From Lumnitzera littorea (Eukaryota > Streptophyta > Magnoliopsida > Myrtales > Combretaceae), in NCBI GenBank assembly GCA_024138015.1, contig JAMXBB010000002.1, forward strand, positions 14,681,945 through 14,745,944: 64,000 bases of DNA, given 5' to 3'. Below the pieces are notes generated by a model. That model did no database searches. It was not told where the DNA came from and saw only the letters and a program-made list of their open reading frames with translations. The position numbers were made by a program, and so were the translations under genes. This document shows, piece by piece, positions 60,936 to 64,000 of this stretch. Positions within the stretch are counted from its first letter, which is position 1; each line of letters begins with the position of its first letter.

Positions 60936-63900
60936 TGTCACGCTTCGAATAAGAGAAGTTGTAATAATCCTGCCGTGTAAACTAATCTAAGATAGAATTT
61001 AACCTCACAGCTATTATTGTAGAAATAGTCTATACGAGGTATACACGACTTAACCAACTTAAAGCATTTATTCCGATGTTTGTAAATAATCAAATATGTG
61101 GTATAGCTTTACAAAATACTTGTTTTATGTAACCTATTGTCTCATAACATAATAGTATTTACATAAACGTCTCATATCTAAGGTTATAATTTACAGTAAG
61201 AGATTATAAAAAACCCTTAGGTTTTGTAGATTATTTATAATAAGTTAGGAAACTAATGGGCGTCTTAGAGAATTTCCAGTTAGTTTCCTTAAAATTCAAA
61301 GGAAAAGTCAAAAGCCCAAGTTTAGTAGATTTTTTGCTCCTCACTTTCCTAGTTAATAGCACACTAACCTAGGGGTGGTGGTATTAGAACATCTTGATTT
61401 TTACTCAATACCTGCAAAAGAGTCAATGGGCATGTAAGCACAACTAACTCAATAAGCGGAATGGAGTTAGAAGAGTATTAATTAATCACAAGTAAGGTTA
61501 TTAATTATAATGAAATGTAATACAATCAATCAAACAATGTTATCCGATTCATTGTGAGGTTAGAGAAATTACATCAACTCTAACCTGAAATGAGGAGTTT
61601 TATTGCAACTTAAATAAGACTAAACTTAGACTTGTGTAATGGAGAATACTTTCCTCCTATGACCGCCTTCAAATCACAGCCCCCACCCTTGTTGCGACCT
61701 TTTCGCTTGTCACTTAGTTCAATTAAGGATGAGGAAAGGATCATTTCAGCTATCCTCATCGAAGGAAGTCGGTATTTAATCTGACACTCCTAATCGTTTC
61801 CCATAACGGCTGTTATACGTGTCCAGTTTCGCTATAGTTGAATAATCTTTAGTTGTAATCAAGGGTGACCAAACAAATTTATATAATATAGAAACAATGC
61901 AAAGATGTAGAACAGTATACTAAGGAGTTTAACTCTTATCGCAACTAAATATCACACATATACATATGGCATGCGTATAAACAACTAATTACAAATATAA
62001 ACAGAAGTAATCTTGAGTCTCTAGATATTTTAATACAGTATTCCAACAAGCGGTAAAGCTATAATCTAACTTACTTGTTTAGATGCTTACTATAGAAGAC
62101 TCGAGTTGTCAACAGTTTGATTACTGGGAGATCCTATATATACAAAACCTAAATTTGGTTTTCATAATAGTTACAAAAATATTAGAGTTTTATCTAAAAC
62201 GATTATATGTATATATAATTTATTGTCATAATAATATATAGTTTTTATTATATACATATCAACTTAAGTTATTAATTATTAATAATATATGTAATTATAC
62301 TATTACATATAATATATCATTTTAATCGTATCGAGACGTACTTTTAATTAGTTAAATCGTGTTTCAATTCCAATGGGGTTATCATAATATGTACATTCTA
62401 GTAATATTATAAAGTTATAAGTTATATTACCTAAGATTATCCAATTTTAGTAGAAATAGTGTTATTGGGTTCATACAAACCTAATGACACGTATTATGGA
62501 TCCTATTTCTAGAGATAACTTTTAACTGGTAGTTCAAGTTTTTAATACAGTTATACATTTCTAAATAAATATTATCATATTATATATCTTTTATGTTATT
62601 AAATTATATTTTACCTAATTTGTCAATATAACTCTATAATATAAGTATTATCTAACCTTAATACCCCTATAATGTATCTCGATTATTAAAATATCATTAA
62701 ATTTATTAAAAATATACTTTTCTATCAAATCCTACCAATATATGTATAGGTATTTTTTATTGTATTATTTATCATATTTGGCTTATTATTACTAAAAATA
62801 TGTCCCGATTCATAAATTAAGCCATTTTATTACATAAATTTGTAATAAATAGTTTGTGCCACCAAAAAATTCCTAGAAAATTTCTATAGACTCCTAAAAA
62901 TATTTGAAATTTATTTATCACTTAGTTTCAGGTTTTCGATTTATCGTCTATATATTTGAATTTACAAATTTACCCTTAAATTATACTAAATTATCCAATT
63001 ATGATTCCTTTTGCATAAAATTAATTTCAACATATGCTAACATCATTATACTTCACTAGAAATCGGTATAGATCCATTTCACCATTTAATTTCATAAATC
63101 CTATTTATTTCACATTTTCAACCTATTTTTTAACTATTTTTAGGTTGAAAAATACAATAAATATTAAAAATACTCAAATAAAAAATTAGGCTACATAGAA
63201 ATTATCTATATATAATGTATATCCTACAAAAAAATTTTGAGCTAAAAATAATATCATTTGATATATTTATTTTGAAAGTTAAAATTTGGATGAATAGTAA
63301 CTTTCTTAAGTAAGTATATTAAATATTATAAATTTTTCAAAAACAAAAATATCACACGAAAGCATGTATAAAATAATCTAAATATAAATTTTTTTGAATT
63401 TTTCTAGGTGGAATTACTATTTTTTAAAAAATTATTGAAAAATATAGTAAAAATTTAACTTGGTTATTCTTGGGTGCTCCGATAGCTATAGGGTAGTAGG
63501 GGTTTGTCGGAAGGTCAATGCTTTAGGGGGTCCTTTATGGTGGTGTAGTGGCTTCACAGTAGATCATGGTTTGCCCTAGGTACTGGTTGAACTCTATGAT
63601 TGCTCTGTTTTTCCTATTTTTTTCTATTTTTCCATGATTTTTTCTTTCTGTAGTTTAGGGTCCTAAAATGTCTAAAGTAGCACCAGGAATCCTATATATA
63701 TTGGTTTTAGTTGGTTGGAGGTTGTTGTGCTTTATTTGCAATTTTTTTCTCCTTATCTTGTTGAACTTCTCAAGTAAGAGGTATCAAATTAAGGGGTTTA
63801 ATTCTTTTAATTCAGTTTGTTAATCTCATAGGAGGAAGCCATGATGAATCCAACGATTTATAGCCATAAGTTTGAGTTTGTTGGATAAGATTTGCAATTA

Positions 63901-64000
63901 TTTAAGTATTTTAAGTGTATTTTATTAATATTTAGTTTTTTTAGTAATATACAAGTATATATATCTTATGTATATATATCATGTGTAGTGTAATTATATT
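60936..64000 (-). repeat. family A-like LTR, cut by window end
   Basis: It begins TGTCACGCTTCG on plus, the inverse of the family end (GCGTGACA), and keeps the family order: CCTGCCGTGTAAAC (60,969), ACTAACTCAATAAGCGG (about 61,443), the GTCACTTAGTTCAATTAAGGATGAGG block (about 61,700), a GTCGGTATTTAATCTGACA block (about 61,765) and a GC-richer islet at about 63,470-63,600. About 600-700 bp more would be expected to the right. It is diverged from the young copies. Whether it is a solo LTR or one end of an element cannot be told here. Confidence 0.65.

Noticed and set aside
1..64000. CRISPR arrays, bacterial operons, rRNA or tRNA genes
   Set aside because: None seen. The only tRNA-related sequences are the retrotransposon primer-binding sites.

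Overview
The window is AT-rich nuclear DNA of a flowering plant, most likely a eudicot. Evidence: a four-exon cytosolic ribosomal protein S13 gene with plant promoter motifs, a plant-type (MIKC*-like) MADS-box gene with many short AT-rich introns, Ty1/copia and Ty3/gypsy elements with initiator-tRNA-Met primer sites, and a plant pararetrovirus relic. The species cannot be fixed from sequence alone.

Layout. 1-742: right part of a hAT-like non-autonomous DNA transposon. 1,321-~18,297: a decayed Ty1/copia element (minus strand) that received three later insertions: a dead Ty3/gypsy element (2,432-10,791, itself split by a solo LTR at 4,054-6,659), a 2.9-kb solo LTR (13,326-16,237, perfect 5-bp target duplication) and an LTR-like segment (~16,683-17,640). 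18,601-30,893: a structurally complete 12.3-kb Ty3/gypsy chromovirus of Tekay/Del type (minus strand) with near-identical 2.88-kb LTRs, target duplication GATTG, PBS, PPT, one gag-pol frame and an extra ORF upstream of gag. ~32,830-36,573: two nested LTRs of related type. ~36,690-42,280: a broken endogenous pararetrovirus (Caulimoviridae). 43,472-45,286: the MADS-box gene, 10 inferred exons. 47,290-49,251: the RPS13 gene, with a dead duplicate of its promoter and first exon at 52,236-52,750. 53,427-64,000: LTRs again, including a split LTR of a second family, a 3.3-kb solo LTR and an LTR running off the window end. Only MADS and RPS13 look like live host genes; they form a roughly 6-kb gene island between retroelement blocks.

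Most noteworthy. In the 12.3-kb chromovirus, gag and protease are separated by exactly 120 nt that begin GTACGT, end CAG, are AT-rich and hold about ten in-frame stops; removing them joins gag to protease in frame with normal family spacing. This looks like a spliceable intron that would let unspliced RNA make Gag only. The same element has an accessory reading frame between PBS and gag (W-rich domain plus an acidic repeat tail), possibly spliced through a 95-nt intron and started by an ATG inside the 5' LTR. Six of its premature stops are at codons consistent with C-to-T change.

All calls come from reading the sequence. Exon joins are inferred from GT-AG sites and frame, and family names from remembered motifs; no database search was run.
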